Shown: positions 43,159 to 55,101, numbered from the stretch's first letter. The stretch: 64,000 nt of DNA from Aaosphaeria pasadenensis (GCA_022813625.1 JAKLMB010000002.1:1054001-1118000); one strand, 5' to 3'. Translations and numbers: made by a program. The notes: generated by a model not told the origin, from the sequence alone.

Positions 43159-44817
43159 TCAAACACCCACATCATTCTTCCCAAATCTGCCCCCGGTCAC
43201 TCCTCTCTCCTCATCCTTACTCCCCTTCCTACTCCCCCCACTGCTCCCCTCACTCTCCGTATCGCTCAACAGCCCACCCCACGCCGCGTCCTCCTCATCA
43301 ATACTCTCCCTCCCCCCTCTCCTCACATCCTCATCCTCCTCGCGATCCCGCCCAACCTTCACATTAACAAACAACACCCACAGCCCCAAATCGTACGTAA
43401 TCCTACAGATCCCCGTCGCCACGAACGCAGCCCAGAAAGTATTATTTCCCGCCAGAAGTCCCGTGATCGACGGCCCAACACTCATAGCAAGCGTACGAAG
43501 CATACTCGTAATCCCCATGACACCAGTCCGCTCCTCAGGCTTAACGACCGCAGCTATGAAAGCAGTGCGGGGCGCCTGGTCCATCGAATTAAGGGCAGCC
43601 CGGAAGAGCAGCAGGGAGACGGTCCAGCCCACGGAGGAGGGCAGGGGGATGAAAGCGGAGGCGATGGAGGAGGGCAAGTGCGTGAAGACCATCGTGTTGA
43701 TGAGGCCAATTTTTTTGGAGAGCGGGCCTGCGAAGATGGAGGATACGGCGCAGAGGAATTGGGAGGCGGAGGTTATGTCGCCCAGGGTTGACTTGGAGAG
43801 GTGGAATTTCTGGTCGACGTAGTAGTTCATTAGGGAGTAGGGGGTCATGCCGTCGGCGAGGGAGTCGATGGCGAGGAGGATCCAGAGCTTGTACATGATG
43901 CTGCGGGTTGGGGCGGAGATTTGGGAGAAGTAGCTCTTTTTGGTGGGGGATGATTTGGTGACGCGGATGTCTGATGGTTGACGGTGGGTTGGTGGTGTGT
44001 CGTCTTCGAAGCCGTCGGTCGTGGAAGGGGTGACGGCTTGGAGGAGGACTTCCTCTTCTTCTCCTGTTCCTGTCCCGCTCAACCCTTTTCCGCCTCTTTC
44101 TCTGATCTCGCCGGATGCTTCACATCTCCTGCTCAGCCCGAGACATAGCAGACATCCAACGGCACCGAAAATTGCATAACCCCAGAACAACACATGGAAA
44201 GCCCTCCTTTCATTCGCCTCCTTACTCCCCTCCTTCCCACTCCCACCAGCCTTCTTCTCTACAAACTGCACCACTCTCCCCGCAACCTCCGTCCCAATGC
44301 TCCCAGCCAGCGTCGTAGCCGTAACATACCAAGCCAGAACATCACTCCTCGTCCCGCCAACACCCCCCTTCCCCTCCGTCGTCAACCCACTCAAAATGCT
44401 CTCCTCAACCGCCCTGAACGGCCCACAATCCGCACCCGTCACACTAATAACACCACACACCGCCGCGACCAGCAAAACCCAGAAATTCTCACTCATAGCG
44501 AACGCCGTGCCCGACACCGCCATCATCGCGGACCCCAGGAAAAGGACCCTGCGTCGACCGACGCGATCTGCGATGAGGGTGAGGACCAGAGAGAGCAGCA
44601 CGTCGCCGAGGAGGGTTAGCGTCATGAACAGTCCGATCCGCGCATCTTCGAAATGGAGGGACGAGAAGAAGAGCGCGAGGATGAGAGATGGGATGCCGGC
44701 GGAGAACATGCGCAGCGAGCGGAGCGTTATCACGAGGTATGCATCGCGGCCTGTGGCGTTGAGGGAGTGGAGGCCGAGGAAGCGGGAGGTTCGTGTGAGT
44801 ATGTTTGGGGGCGGCAT
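43159..44817 (-). CDS. Major facilitator superfamily transporter
   Basis: Single-exon 552-residue membrane transporter starting at an ATG at 44817. Twelve hydrophobic segments fall into two groups of six separated by a polar loop (about 205-305; EEEEVLLQ, DDTPPTHRQ). The motif-A loop between helices 2 and 3 reads ADRVGRRRVL, the classic MFS signature. The second half has DSLADGMTPYSLMNYYVDQKF and SMDQAPRTAFIAAVV. The overall pattern resembles the YCR023C-type group of fungal MFS proteins whose substrates are unknown. The C-terminal tail (after about 495) is hydrophilic and rich in Glu/Arg/Ser/Gly, likely a regulatory cytosolic tail. No biosynthetic cluster surrounds it, so a substrate cannot be guessed. 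No introns were needed. Confidence 0.9.
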   Translation of the reverse strand: MPPPNILTRTSRFLGLHSLNATGRDAYLVITLRSLRMFSAGIPSLILALFFSSLHFEDARIGLFMTLTLLGDVLLSLVLTLIADRVGRRRVLFLGSAMMAVSGTAFAMSENFWVLLVAAVCGVISVTGADCGPFRAVEESILSGLTTEGKGGVGGTRSDVLAWYVTATTLAGSIGTEVAGRVVQFVEKKAGGSGKEGSKEANERRAFHVLFWGYAIFGAVGCLLCLGLSRRCEASGEIRERGGKGLSGTGTGEEEEVLLQAVTPSTTDGFEDDTPPTHRQPSDIRVTKSSPTKKSYFSQISAPTRSIMYKLWILLAIDSLADGMTPYSLMNYYVDQKFHLSKSTLGDITSASQFLCAVSSIFAGPLSKKIGLINTMVFTHLPSSIASAFIPLPSSVGWTVSLLLFRAALNSMDQAPRTAFIAAVVKPEERTGVMGITSMLRTLAMSVGPSITGLLAGNNTFWAAFVATGICRITYDLGLWVLFVNVKVGRDREEDEDVRRGGRESIDEEDAAWGGLLSDTESEGSSGGSRKGSKDEERGVTGGRFGKNDVGV

Positions 44818-45737
44818 GGTTTTGGTTGGTTGGTCGGTTTTCCAATTTCTAGCCTCGACTTTTTTTCTCTGGGCGAGAGGAAGTCGTGGGTAGGGAGATT
44901 GGAGAGAGGTTGTAACAATGGGGGAGGAGACAAAGGGGAGGTTGAAAGAAAAGAAAGATGAAAGAGAACGGAAAATCGCGATAGAACGACGATCAGTTTA
45001 AGCCTTCTGACTGTTCCCATCGGAAGGCTCGGCACGACACTTGTACCTGGACGTGACTAAACCCATAGAAGCGCTGCGGCATGGGAGTGTCTGCCGCCAT
45101 TGGGTTTACCATTTTCGCGGAAGCCAGATAAACGTCCGATGGCCGGACCGTGGATGGGCAGTTGATGGATGATGGTGATTACGGGTTAGCTTCACGAGTA
45201 GAGCGCGGATAAGTGTTAGGATGACTCGTCTGTATTGGGATGGGAATGGGGAATAATTGGAGATTGGGATGGAAAAGATTGGGGGAATCCGAGGATTTTG
45301 CCCCGCAGCGACGACAATTCCGAGTTACTAGGATGGATACCTACTCGTCGTTAATGCGAACTAACGGACTAGAAACCCCAACGTCATTCGCTCGAGGAAT
45401 GATGAATGATGAATGGCGGGAATACGCCAGCCACTAGAATAAGACAAGGTCGATCTCTGACATTGGGGAATGGGGAATGGGGAATGGGACAATCATAATC
45501 CACGTTCTGTAAGCTCTCTACTCTTTTCAGTCTACATGCATACGAGAACTGACTGATTGCAACAACACATCCTTGAGCTCGTTGCATCGAGCCGTTACAT
45601 GGTTACATGACGCTCGCTATGGAAAGGAAAAAAGACGCTCCAATGAATATACATCATGACTCACTCCTCATTCTTAGCCCCCATCAATCCACCCTTCCTA
45701 CAAGATAATTCTATCAACATCACATAGAATGGTAAGA
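44818..45737. other. Intergenic region with G-rich short repeats
   Basis: The 5' side of the MFS gene and the 3' side of VPS8. It contains a TGGGGAA microsatellite at 45464 and a GAATGATGAATGATGAATG stretch near 45400. No gene is supported. Confidence 0.55.
45464..45484 (+). repeat. (TGGGGAA)3 microsatellite
   Basis: Three perfect 7-bp units, followed by a partial fourth, TGGGA. Confidence 0.8.
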
Positions 45738-48700
45738 CTATATACAAAGAGGACATCTCAATCTCGCTCCGTCCTTCGCTCTCCCTTGGTGAGCACCATC
45801 GTCTTTACTGCCTGCTTTGCCACCGTCGTCGTCGTCCCCAGTAGTCTCGGGAGCCATCGCCTTTTCCACACAAGGTCGATGCCATAGATGTCGGCATGCA
45901 AACACAACCAGAGCAGCGACTCCTCCATTCTCCCCCGTGACATCGTGTTCAGACTGCGCGCTCTTCCCTTTGCCTTTGCCAGTCTCGTCTGCAGAAGCTT
46001 GCAGTCTGCGTTCGTGTTTTTCGTTCTCTCTGCGCTCCCAGCTGTCCCATACAGCAGCTCCCGTTCCGGGTCCCCAGCCTCGTTTCTTGCATCCTTCGCA
46101 CACTTGGCCTCTGGGTCGCCATCCTCTCTGCCTTAGTTCGCTGATTTCTTGGACGTGGACGAAGCCTTCTTTGTCGAGGAAGCGGTTGGCAAGCGATAGA
46201 ATCGTTTCTTCGAACGTGTAGGCTGCAAAGATCTCTGATAGAACTGAACGGAGGTCGGAGAGAGAGGGTGATGAGTGAGCAGCACGAGTCAGGAACGTTC
46301 GTAAGATGCGGAGGAAGGAGGGATTGGTCTGCGGCTGCGATTGCCGTGTGGTCAAGGGCGGCCGAGCGGAGGTCGTGGATTGCTGCTGAGGCTGGGCGGC
46401 CTTCTTCGGCGGGATGGTGGTGCAGGCGAGAAGAGTGGAAAAGGTCTGCTGGACGGATGAACGTAGAGTAGTCGTTATCCTACCTGTATCGATCGGCGTG
46501 GAAGATGTGGGCGTAGAGGATAGTGTGGACTCCAATTTGGTCACGGCCGCGGACGCATTCTTGATCAAAGAAACGACCGTATCGACCAGGTCAAGCCAGA
46601 GCATCTCATCTAGCGCAAGGTCTTCCTCTCGTACCTCACCATAGGCAGATTTGCGTCGGTCGACAAGAGACACTGCTGTTCGCTTCATAGAGCGTGTCTG
46701 CCCTTGACAGAGCCAAATGCCAACCTTGACATACTTCTGAATGTCATTTAGCAGGTCATCAACAGCTTCCTCTGTATTGGAAGCATCAGGGGTCTCTGAA
46801 GCTGCGCTGATCAATCCTGTCAATGCCGTTTCTAGTGTACCGAGATGCTTGACAAGTCGGTCCATGGCATCTCTAACCAGTCCATCGCGAGCCATAAGCA
46901 CTACTGCCGCATCAATAACACCGCTCTTCTCTAACGCAGGAAGAACAGGTTCCAGTCTCAGATCGCCCGAGTTAAGTAAACCAACGAAATCGGCGACATG
47001 CGATTTATCGTACTTGCACATAAGCTGGACATATCTCTCAGTAAAATCCGCTGGTAAGTCAGTGTTCGTCGTTTGCTGAGCACCAGAAGGTGGCGTGTCA
47101 GGTTCTATTAGAGCCTTGAGATAGCGATATTGCGCATCGGAACCTTCCTCCAACTTGTTCAGGACTGGTTCCAGAAGATCCGGTGCGTAGTGTTTTAGTG
47201 TACGGGCGGAGCGTGATGCATCTATGGCTGCCAAATCTCTGGCACGATCTAGAATGACCGATTTGAACACAGCAATTTGTTTCCCGTTGAGTCCTTTATT
47301 GGGGCGTAGGCAATCGCCAATGCAGTCGAATGCACCATCTTCGTCTTCGATATCGTTGAGGTATGTTTCAAGAAGCTTAGCATACTGCTGCGAGTTTCGG
47401 TAGACTGACTTTAGCACCCTGTGAAACCCTGCAAGCTCGAACAGTGGCACAAGACTTTGGTAGTCCGACGGTTGGTAGACCGACAAAAGATACTCGACTG
47501 AAACCTGGCAGTCATCCTTAACGATGTCGGTAGGGTAATTGCAGAGGCCTACGAGGATCTTGTGCAAAGATGACCCTGGAAGGAGAATATACTGTGGGTA
47601 CTTCGGGAGATTGCGAGCAATGAACATATAAAAGTAGAGGATGTCTTCGGGGTCGAAATTCTCTGTCGTCATGATACCTAGCAGAATGTTGATGATATAT
47701 TGGCGAGTTGGCGTCAAAGAGGATCCGTTCTTCGTCCCGTTGGTATTAGTGCTGTTGAACGCGTCCTGTTCTTCATTTAAGAAGCTGTCTTCGAAAGCCT
47801 CATTCAGCATGCTCATGAAACTAGATGCATCAAATTCGAGAACGAGGCGTAGGTACGGAAACTCGGGCTCCTTCCCCTTATCTGTCCTTGTAAGAACCAT
47901 GTCTCCGGATCCTGGTGGCCAGGCAATGTTGCTGCCCGAGAACAAGAAGCGATACATGTCTTTCTTTGCACTGAAGGCCTGTTCGTCGTCCATAAACGCT
48001 CCTCCTGGGTAAACTCGTCCAGTCAAAGTGTATGCTAGATATGGAAAGAGCTTCATCGCGGACGCCATATACACGTTCTCGGTCTCGTCTAAATCGAAGT
48101 CTAATATCTTGATGAGGGACAGAATGTTGACTAAAGGTGTGATGTAATCTCCAATGGCCCGTGTCCAGACATAAATCAATGCGTCGTATAGATTGTACTG
48201 TTCGAATAATGTCGTGGTTTGGTTGAGATCCATGGTATCGGTGCTAAGTCGACAAATCATTTCTTCAAGTCTGGTCGCGCGCCCTGATGAGGCATAAAAT
48301 GTGATAAGATCTTTCAAAACATTTGGCGGAAGAGTCGTGATCCGCTCGTCCACAATATACGGCTCCAGAGTCTCGAAAAACACCTTCTCTTCTGAATTTT
48401 CCTCAAAGGCGTCATACACGTCCTCGAATAAGTAGTCCAGATCGCCCATGCTGAGACATCCGGAAAAGCAAGCTTCAGCTAGTTCGGTAATCTGCTTCTC
48501 TCCATCTGTTCGGGAAAATGAGTATTTCAAAGAGGCGGAGATCATCTCTTGTAGCTTCTCCTTGACGAGTGCATGTCTTGCATTATCGTCATCGGGCAAG
48601 CCAACAGTCAACTTATCGGCGTCACCGACGTAATATGTCGTCGCAAGGGTAATGGCTGTGATATAATCACCATATTCCATCAGGGCAAGCAGTCTGTCCG

Positions 48701-50640
48701 CCCAGTTGGACAACGTGCCTATAGAGATATCGTTAAATCCAAGGAGAAATAGTCTCCCTTTGTAAGCTCGAAAACTCATGTAGAAAGCGTCAGCTACTAC
48801 ACCGTGCATCGACGAGTCTTCTTCATCATACTGCTCTATCACCGGCAGAAGCTGCCGGGAGAAAAGATCAGAATGATATATTTGTTTCTGCAAAAGGTCA
48901 AAGCTGTCGGTCATCCGCAGTGTATTGTCTTCCAGGATGATCAGACGCTGGCTTATGGTGAGAACGCCCAGTACGGAGCGACTCAACCAGTTCACGGCAA
49001 CGATGGCTTCTTCACACCTCCACCTGCTTCGCGCCCTGAAATGAAGTTCGGTGGGCTTCTCTCTCTCAGTAGGAGCCGCCACTCTTTGATCGACGTCCAG
49101 GATGGTCAGGATATTTGACCAGCAATACACAAGCTTGGTCTTCGAAACAGCTTTACTAGGATCCCCAGATGGATTCTTGAGTTTGACGGCCGGAAACCAA
49201 GCGAGACAGCCGCTCAATGCGCTATGTGGCACAATTTCTTTGGGTCGCGAAGCTTTGTGCTGCGTCTGAGCCAAGGGTGTAGTAGAAACAATGACTAGGA
49301 GGTAAGGAGTGAGAAGCGCCGTGAGCCCCATAGTATCGGTGGGTTGTTCGATGTTGCCCAGGGGTAGTGGTGCAAAAGCTAGCACTGAGCTTGGTTTCCG
49401 CGGTCGTTCTTCGGACTTCGTAGTCAAGGGATAGCGTCCAAGGATACGGGTAATTTTGACATTTCTCGCGATTGCTCCTAGACCTCGTGTTGCAAGGTGG
49501 GAAAAGGCCATTCCGCCATCGTCGGCGGAGACCAGCGCGGTATGTCGAATGCCTAAGAAGCCGATGTGTAGAATGGCTACTCCTGACACATGGCCATCTG
49601 CATTTCGATTGTCTAGAGAAGCTCGATCAAGGGGAGGGATATGTAGAAACGGCTTCGCTGGCCTTGCAAGTTCCCAGGTAAATATATGTCCGGTAGCATG
49701 GCCGCCAGCAATTGTGGAATGATCTGCAGATATCGCTAAAGCAGTCACTGGACCACACTCGATTGCTGTTTCTTGTTAGAAAAGCACTGTTACATGGCAA
49801 ATTATGCGACAGACCTTTTGTTCCTGGGCCTATGATAGATTTCAAGACCTGTTGGTAGTCAAAGACAAGGATGAATCCTTTCGACGTTCCAACTACCAGG
49901 GACGCGGCGACACTAAGACATGTCGCGCGTCCAAAGTTACGCTTGCCAACTTCCGAGAAGACCTGTCCTGTTATCTTCTTCAATTTTGTCCATCGTACCA
50001 CATCCCAAGGTGCCTGTGGTGTATCCGACTCGTCCTGCTGGATCTGGAACAGCAAATTACTGGAAAGCGAAGATTGGCGAGAGTGTGACGATAGAAAGTT
50101 CGGGGACGATACGGTCCTCGGCGTCCCAAGCGGAGATGGAGATAGCCGGGAGGAAAACCGCCGCTCAAATGGTTGGAGGGAAGTAGGTCTGTGACCGCGC
50201 AAGGAACTATGAGAGGCGGGAATGCTACTTCCTGGCGACGACAGCACGGATCCCTATACAGATCAGTACATTCTCACTCCTCCTGCTCTCCAAGCTTCGC
50301 ATACCTGTATGGACGGCGTATCGTCCGGGTTAGATGTTGACTCCGGGCTTCCAGGCCTGGGCAGACGCGGCCGTGTTGGCATTTCAGATGTTGAGGATTC
50401 ATCCTCATTGTAATCATGGGAAGCTTTCCGTGTCACGAATGTCAAGCCATTTGCCCCGCTGCTCAATGATTCCAACTCTTGTCGTTCTTCATTATCGCCA
50501 GCAATCCCTCCGCCATAAGTATCTGGCTCTCCTCCACCTCTCGCATCCACCGGGGAATCCGGGGGGATCGAGTCACCGCCATCGTTGCCTATGCGATCAT
50601 CGTGAGCGCTGGCATGGCTCTCGCCCGATTCTGAGCTCAT
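45738..50640 (-). CDS. VPS8: Vps8, CORVET endosomal tethering subunit
   Basis: Vps8 is the Rab5 (Vps21)-binding subunit of the CORVET complex that tethers early endosomes. Three exons, 50640-50305, 50253-49815 and 49765-45738, give 1600 residues, close to other filamentous fungal Vps8 proteins. The first ATG is chosen; the frame upstream opens only with TTG. N-terminal 170 residues are acidic and Ser/Pro-rich. A WD40-like beta-propeller follows (WTKLKKITG, VVGTSKGFILVFDYQQ, ALAISADHSTIAGGHATGHIFTWEL). A long alpha-solenoid includes DALIYVWTRAIGDYITPLVNIL. The C-terminus is a RING-H2 finger: CEGCKKRGW, CRHLWHRPC and final CPLC, with an acidic low-complexity insertion (DDDDGG) inside the ring. 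It is divergent from the GPALPP1-like gene, 479 bp apart. Introns match phase at both junctions. Confidence 0.95.
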
Positions 50641-51119
50641 GAGGCTCGTAGGTCGCAAAGCATTGCTTCACGGGAGAGGTCGGCGATTGAAGCGAGCGCA
50701 AATGGCGTCAAATTATTTTATAACCTCCTAAAACATTCCCCTTGCACAGGTATATCAACCCAGGCTGTTACGGGCGCAAACTGCGGACGTTGATATGGTA
50801 GTACGATGGTGCCTGGGGGGGTTCGCGTTATCGAAGAACGATCGAGTTCGTAATTACGATTAGGTATTGGCGTGTTCGTTATGTTTAGAGACCACGTGGA
50901 TTACCAAAGAAAGGACAGGAACAGGACCGACTCTGGCGACTGTTTGCGCGCGTTCACAATGATGGAGGAAGCTCCATCAAGCTCCTCGTCCAAGGCGCAG
51001 TTCGTGGATAGCCCGGCAATTGCCGAAGTCAAAGCTCCAAGCAAGCAACCTCACCTTGCGCTATTCAAGAAGAATTACACAACTTCAATACTCAACAACA
51101 AACCACCTCAACCATCGAA
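50641..51119. promoter_or_regulatory. Divergent promoter region of VPS8 and GPALPP1-like gene
   Basis: 479 bp between two divergent start codons, so both promoters must lie here. No TATA box was assigned. A plus-strand frame at 50872-51132 overlaps the GPALPP1 start and is likely chance. Confidence 0.55.
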
Positions 51120-52049
51120 ATGCCCACCGTAGGACCATCATTACCTCCACATCTCGCCAAGCGCGGTCGTGACGAAGACTCCAACGACCGATCGACCAGC
51201 CCAGAATCCAGCGAGAAGCGCCAGCGCGTCGCAGGGCCAGCTCCACCACCACGCATTTCCGGTCCATCTTTACCTCCTCGCCCGAACTCTCGTTCCTCCA
51301 GTCCAGAAAGCGATGTTGGTCCTGCGCCTCCGCCTTCTTCAAAGCCCGCTCGCGTGCTAGGTCCGGCTGCACCGCCTGCACCGTTATCAGAACGACCGCC
51401 GAACCCTCCTTCCGACGATTCAGACAGCAGTGATGACGACTTCGGTCCCGCACCGCCTCCAGCTGGTGGTGTGTCTGTAGCGTATGATGATGAGGATACA
51501 AATCCTGGTCCGTCAGCTTTTGATACAGATCCGAAGTACACTGAAGAGTCCAAAAAGGTCCAACGAGATGAATGGATGACAATGCCGCCCACCCAAGATG
51601 ATCTTGCCGCCCGGATGGATCCGACGAAGATACGAGCGCGGAAGTTTAACTCTGGAAAGGGTGCCAAGGGACCCTCTGGCGGAGGCGGTATGGGTGTATG
51701 GACGGAGACCCCGGAACAAAAGCTTAAGAGGTTGCAGAATGAAGCGCTCGGTGTGGCTGCACCTTCGAATTCAGAAGAGGCGGACACCACCTCAAGAAGA
51801 AGTCAAAAGGAGGAAGAGCAGGCACGAAGGATGCGCGAGAAGATCGACGCATCTCGAGGTAAAAGCCTGATGGAAAAGCACAAGGACAGTGGCACTGGAA
51901 AAGACAAAGAAGATGATCCCAGCAAGCGGTCCTTTGACTGGAAAAAAGATATGGGCGGTGGCACTCAAATTGGTCACAAACAGAGGAACGAGATGTTGAG
52001 TAAAGCCAAAGGATTCGGGGATCGTTTCTCGGGAGGCAGCTTCCTATAG
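51120..52049 (+). CDS. GPALPP1-like protein (DUF3752)
   Basis: Single-exon, 309 residues, starting MPTVGPSLPP. The N-terminal half carries repeated GPxxPP-type motifs (GPSLPPHL, GPAPPPRI, GPSLPPRP, GPAPPPSS, GPAAPPAP, FGPAPPPAG) between acidic serine-rich patches such as SDDSDSSDDDFGPAPPP. The second half is the DUF3752 region: RDEWMTMPP, MDPTKIRARKFNSGKG, WTETPEQKLKRL, then a charged helix and a C-terminal SFDWKKDMGGGTQIGHKQRNEM block. The family is conserved from fungi to humans (GPALPP1); its function is poorly known, with a suggested nuclear role. Bipartite basic clusters (KRGRDED, KRQR) fit nuclear import. No introns were needed. Assignment is secure; function is open. Confidence 0.9.
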   Translation: MPTVGPSLPPHLAKRGRDEDSNDRSTSPESSEKRQRVAGPAPPPRISGPSLPPRPNSRSSSPESDVGPAPPPSSKPARVLGPAAPPAPLSERPPNPPSDDSDSSDDDFGPAPPPAGGVSVAYDDEDTNPGPSAFDTDPKYTEESKKVQRDEWMTMPPTQDDLAARMDPTKIRARKFNSGKGAKGPSGGGGMGVWTETPEQKLKRLQNEALGVAAPSNSEEADTTSRRSQKEEEQARRMREKIDASRGKSLMEKHKDSGTGKDKEDDPSKRSFDWKKDMGGGTQIGHKQRNEMLSKAKGFGDRFSGGSFL

Positions 52050-52405
52050 ATTACTTTTGGAACCCCTCCCAATCTGATTTTGAGAAACAATCCTTTCGGC
52101 TAGCGAGCGACTCTTATCCGTTCTCAGACTATCGTTTGTGTGTACTCAATCCCCAGGAAGCTATTTGGCAATGCCCATGCGCTGATCAGGGAGACTCCGC
52201 ATGCAAAATTACCTGTTTATGATCTCCAGGAGGTCTTCCACTGTAAGCGAATATACGGACAATTTTACTGGAACAAGAACTTTTGATGTAGTGCCACAAG
52301 TTTGATTGTATAGTCGCAAGGTAGCTAAATGAAATGACAGCAGGAATTAGAAGCGCACAGCCAAGACTGGACACTCAGAATATAGCAAAGAACATCCGAT
52401 ATGAG
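52050..52405. other. Convergent 3' regions
   Basis: Between the stop codons of the plus-strand GPALPP1-like gene and the minus-strand F-box-like gene. Nothing else was seen. Confidence 0.5.
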
Positions 52406-52966
52406 TCAACTGAGCGTACTCTGTTCAGACAGGAATGCTTCGTGCGAATCACAAAGGTGGAACGTTACGATTCCTCCCCCAATGAGTTTGTAATTCGACC
52501 TCCCGCTCCCTTTGTCTTCGTTTTTGGGATAAGATTTGGCAAGAATTCTCTCGTCAACCTCCTTCACTGCTGCCTCGAGATGATGATCATCTTTGCTGTG
52601 TTCAGGGCACTGACAAAACCATGCGAGTATTTTCACGTGTAGGTGACGAAGTCCAGTGAGCAGGGCCAGCTTCTCGACCTCAATACCAGAAGCTAGCCCA
52701 GTCTCGCAGTCAAACGATAGCGTCAGGTACTGAATCGCCTCCATCTGTCCAGGGACAAGGCGCGCCACGAAATTATCGAGCTCTGGAAGTCGATGAAGGT
52801 AGCCTTCCTGCCAGTTCAAAGCAAATGTTAGAAGCCTATTCTCGACATAGTGCTGCCTGCACGTGAGAAGATGCTCCTGTGGGTTTTCAGTAAGCTCTGT
52901 CTCTGTATGCACCCATGCAAAGATTTCAAATCGTATTTCCGGGGGAATGCTGAACAATGGGCTCAT
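52406..52966 (-). CDS. F-box-like (2EXR-type) protein, start uncertain
   Basis: From the ATG at 52966 the frame codes for 186 residues. It opens MSPLFSIPPEIRFEIFAWV, the short leucine/proline F-box-like opening of fungal 2EXR-type proteins, followed by HLLTCRQHYVENRL, the expected second helix. The remainder has a leucine-rich pattern (YLTLSFD, LTGLRHLHVKIL). A possible upstream exon, 53265-53054, starts MSTKKEESL; a GTAAGT donor there and an AAG acceptor before 53000 join in frame through MSLILPLTQANT and would give about 268 residues. The acceptor is weak, so the short form is reported here. The role may be substrate recognition for ubiquitin ligases, by family resemblance only. Confidence 0.55.
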   Translation of the reverse strand: MSPLFSIPPEIRFEIFAWVHTETELTENPQEHLLTCRQHYVENRLLTFALNWQEGYLHRLPELDNFVARLVPGQMEAIQYLTLSFDCETGLASGIEVEKLALLTGLRHLHVKILAWFCQCPEHSKDDHHLEAAVKEVDERILAKSYPKNEDKGSGRSNYKLIGGGIVTFHLCDSHEAFLSEQSTLS

Positions 52967-53053
52967 TGTGTTCGCCTGGGTAAGTGGGAGGATCAAGCTC
53001 CTTCACACCGCAAATCAGTTTCACTATGTATTGTAGGTTATGCCATGACTTAC

Positions 53054-53265
53054 ATAGTTTTCTCGTCGTGTTTAGGCACAGCATCCAAAAGTCCATTCAA
53101 GAGTATATTGACACCCTTGCCTTGGGATTCGTGTATGAGTATTATCTGTCTTTTTGCATCTTTTGCCATAGGAGTCGGATTCATCTGTCCGATCTGCCTA
53201 GACAGAAACTCGACCCACTCCCGGTCCTGTTTCTGCATCAAGGACTCTTCCTTTTTCGTAGACAT
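53054..53265 (-). CDS. Candidate upstream exon or separate small frame
   Basis: Opens at an ATG in an A-rich context (GAAAATGTC) and reads MSTKKEESLMQKQDREWVEF, then ends at a GTAAGT donor. If unspliced it would stop at 53050 after 71 codons. It is charged and helical in look, with no recognised domain. Joining it to the F-box-like gene at 52406-52966 keeps frame. Confidence 0.35.
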
Positions 53266-53927
53266 TTTCAGTGTTGTTTTTTATGAAGACTTTGGTCTTT
53301 CTCAAAGTCTTATTCTGTATATCTTGGATAATTCTTGAAGAGCGCTTCGGAAATCGAGCTCAAATACTACATCTTCGTTGTGATGACTCTGGCATACTTG
53401 TGACTCTCTTTCGATGTCAGTGACTCTGGGCATCAACCATCAATAATAAATCTACCGATCGCGATCCAAGTCTATGAAATGAATCATCATACCATCACAC
53501 ATGGTCACAGTCATTTATGGTCGAATTAAGTACTCACTGAAGCCACATTAGCTCTGAGCCTACTATCAACGATGGTTTACAGTAAGCGAGGAACTATTAG
53601 TGCTGAATTCATGCGATATGAAAATAAGCGGGTGTTAATATATATTTCTGTTGAATGTAATTTGATACAGTGATGCTGCTGACTTTTCTGATCCTCTCTT
53701 CGTATGTCATTGTAGATGCAGATGCTGGAGCACTTATGTGTACAATCGAGTTTTCTGAGTATTGAGGGCATATAAAAGGCATTGGATCAGGGAACTGCAG
53801 TCGTTCTTCTTCGGGCCTTTATGTGCCATGAGCGATGAGGGTATTTTGTGATCGATATTGATTTCCACCCCCAAATTCTGGAAATCGACGCATTGTCGGC
53901 TTATCTGGTCCCGGGAATGGTTCCGAA
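53266..53927. other. Intergenic region, no supported gene
   Basis: About 660 bp, AT-rich, between two minus-strand F-box-like genes. Only short frames occur; the one at 53577-53771 has no motif. Confidence 0.5.
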
Positions 53928-54856
53928 CTACTTCTTTGACTTTGAAGCTTCGAGTAGGAACTGTTTGAATTCAATGGATTCCCGTAGTAACGCTCCAGAA
54001 TGAGCGAGGTCAACATCCCTATCCCCGAGGAAGCCAATCCGCCATTCAGTCGTAATGTTTAGATCGGGACGTTTGTCCGTAACCCTTTCGCGAAGGAACT
54101 GTTCGTTCCTGACGAAGTGGTCAATGATCCATCCTTTCCAGCACCGAGTCCAACCTTTCAGGCGCCTTGGTTTCCCATCGAACCAAAAATCTATGACGAA
54201 TTTCACCTGAGTGAGGGAGGGTAAGTATTTCCATACTTCCAAGAGGTACAGGTTTCCATGCCACATAGGGTTAAAGACAAGGCCTATCATCGGACATATA
54301 AGATGCACCGAAGTGATCAGATGCCAGATTTTAAACAGTTTCTGCCATTGGCCTTCCATAAATGAGTCGAAGCAGAACTCAAAGGTATTGCCGCGCAATG
54401 GGATAGGAGCAGTCTCAGCGTAGATCTGACGGCAAGTTCGAAGAAGGGCGAATAGATTTTTACCCGTCCCCTCGATGAAATGGCGTTTCTCATGTCCATC
54501 CCATCGGAATATGTTGTCGCTCAATGCGTACGCAAATATTATATTACGAATTTCGGCTGGAAGACTAAGCAGAGGTGAACGTCCGTTTTGCTCAATACTG
54601 CAATACATTAGTACAAGTACCACCATGAAGAGAACTACATTGAGTGGATTATCGAATTCGATCCTGCTACTTACATGTCCGTGTACAACCCTTGGTGAGA
54701 CACATCTAGTAGTCCGTTGGATCGTCGTGGAAGCTTTCGTTGTCGGCGTCTACGGATTTTCTCAACGCGACCGCCATTCGTCCTGTGCAATGGAGATTGA
54801 GGGGTGATTACACGGGAGTTCCAGGAAGACAGAAGGTTAGTAATCCAGGGGATCAT
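53928..54856 (-). CDS. F-box-like (2EXR-type) protein
   Basis: Two exons, 54856-54675 and 54597-53928, give 283 residues. The junction uses a GTAAGT donor and TTGCAG acceptor in phase 2 and turns TDM into TDII. The start is the first ATG; the frame extends by GTG only. Exon 1 is basic in its middle (EKIRRRRQRKLPRR), likely a nuclear import signal or disordered lead. Exon 2 begins IEQNGRSPLLSLPAEIRNIIFAYAL, the typical fungal F-box-like opening, followed by LLRTCRQIYAETAPIPLRGNTF, the second characteristic element. Its C-terminal half has a run of Trp (GWTRCWKGW). Substrate and partners are unknown. It is in the same orientation as the related gene at 52406. Confidence 0.66.
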
Positions 54857-55101
54857 ATTGGCGTGATTTCCCACAACCTCTCAGAGAGGGTGAAGTAGGA
54901 GAATGGATGTTGCAGAGTGAAAAAAATGGAAGAAAAACACCAAGAGCATTGTTCATATACAATACTGCAGGCAACCTCTCCAGAGTGGGGAGGTGAATGT
55001 ACAATGTTGGCAGTGATTAGAGCTGAGTAGTGAAAAGAGCACATCAACAATTGAGTGAGCGAATCAGGCATGAGCGAAACACGGTGACATTACATTCACT
55101 A

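Noticed and set aside
43028..43822. Plus-strand frame of 264 codons
   Set aside because: Antisense to the C-terminal half of the MFS transporter, with Ser/Pro low-complexity content.
53819..54037. Minus-strand frame of 72 codons
   Set aside because: Overlaps the end of the F-box-like gene at 53928 in another frame, with no motif.
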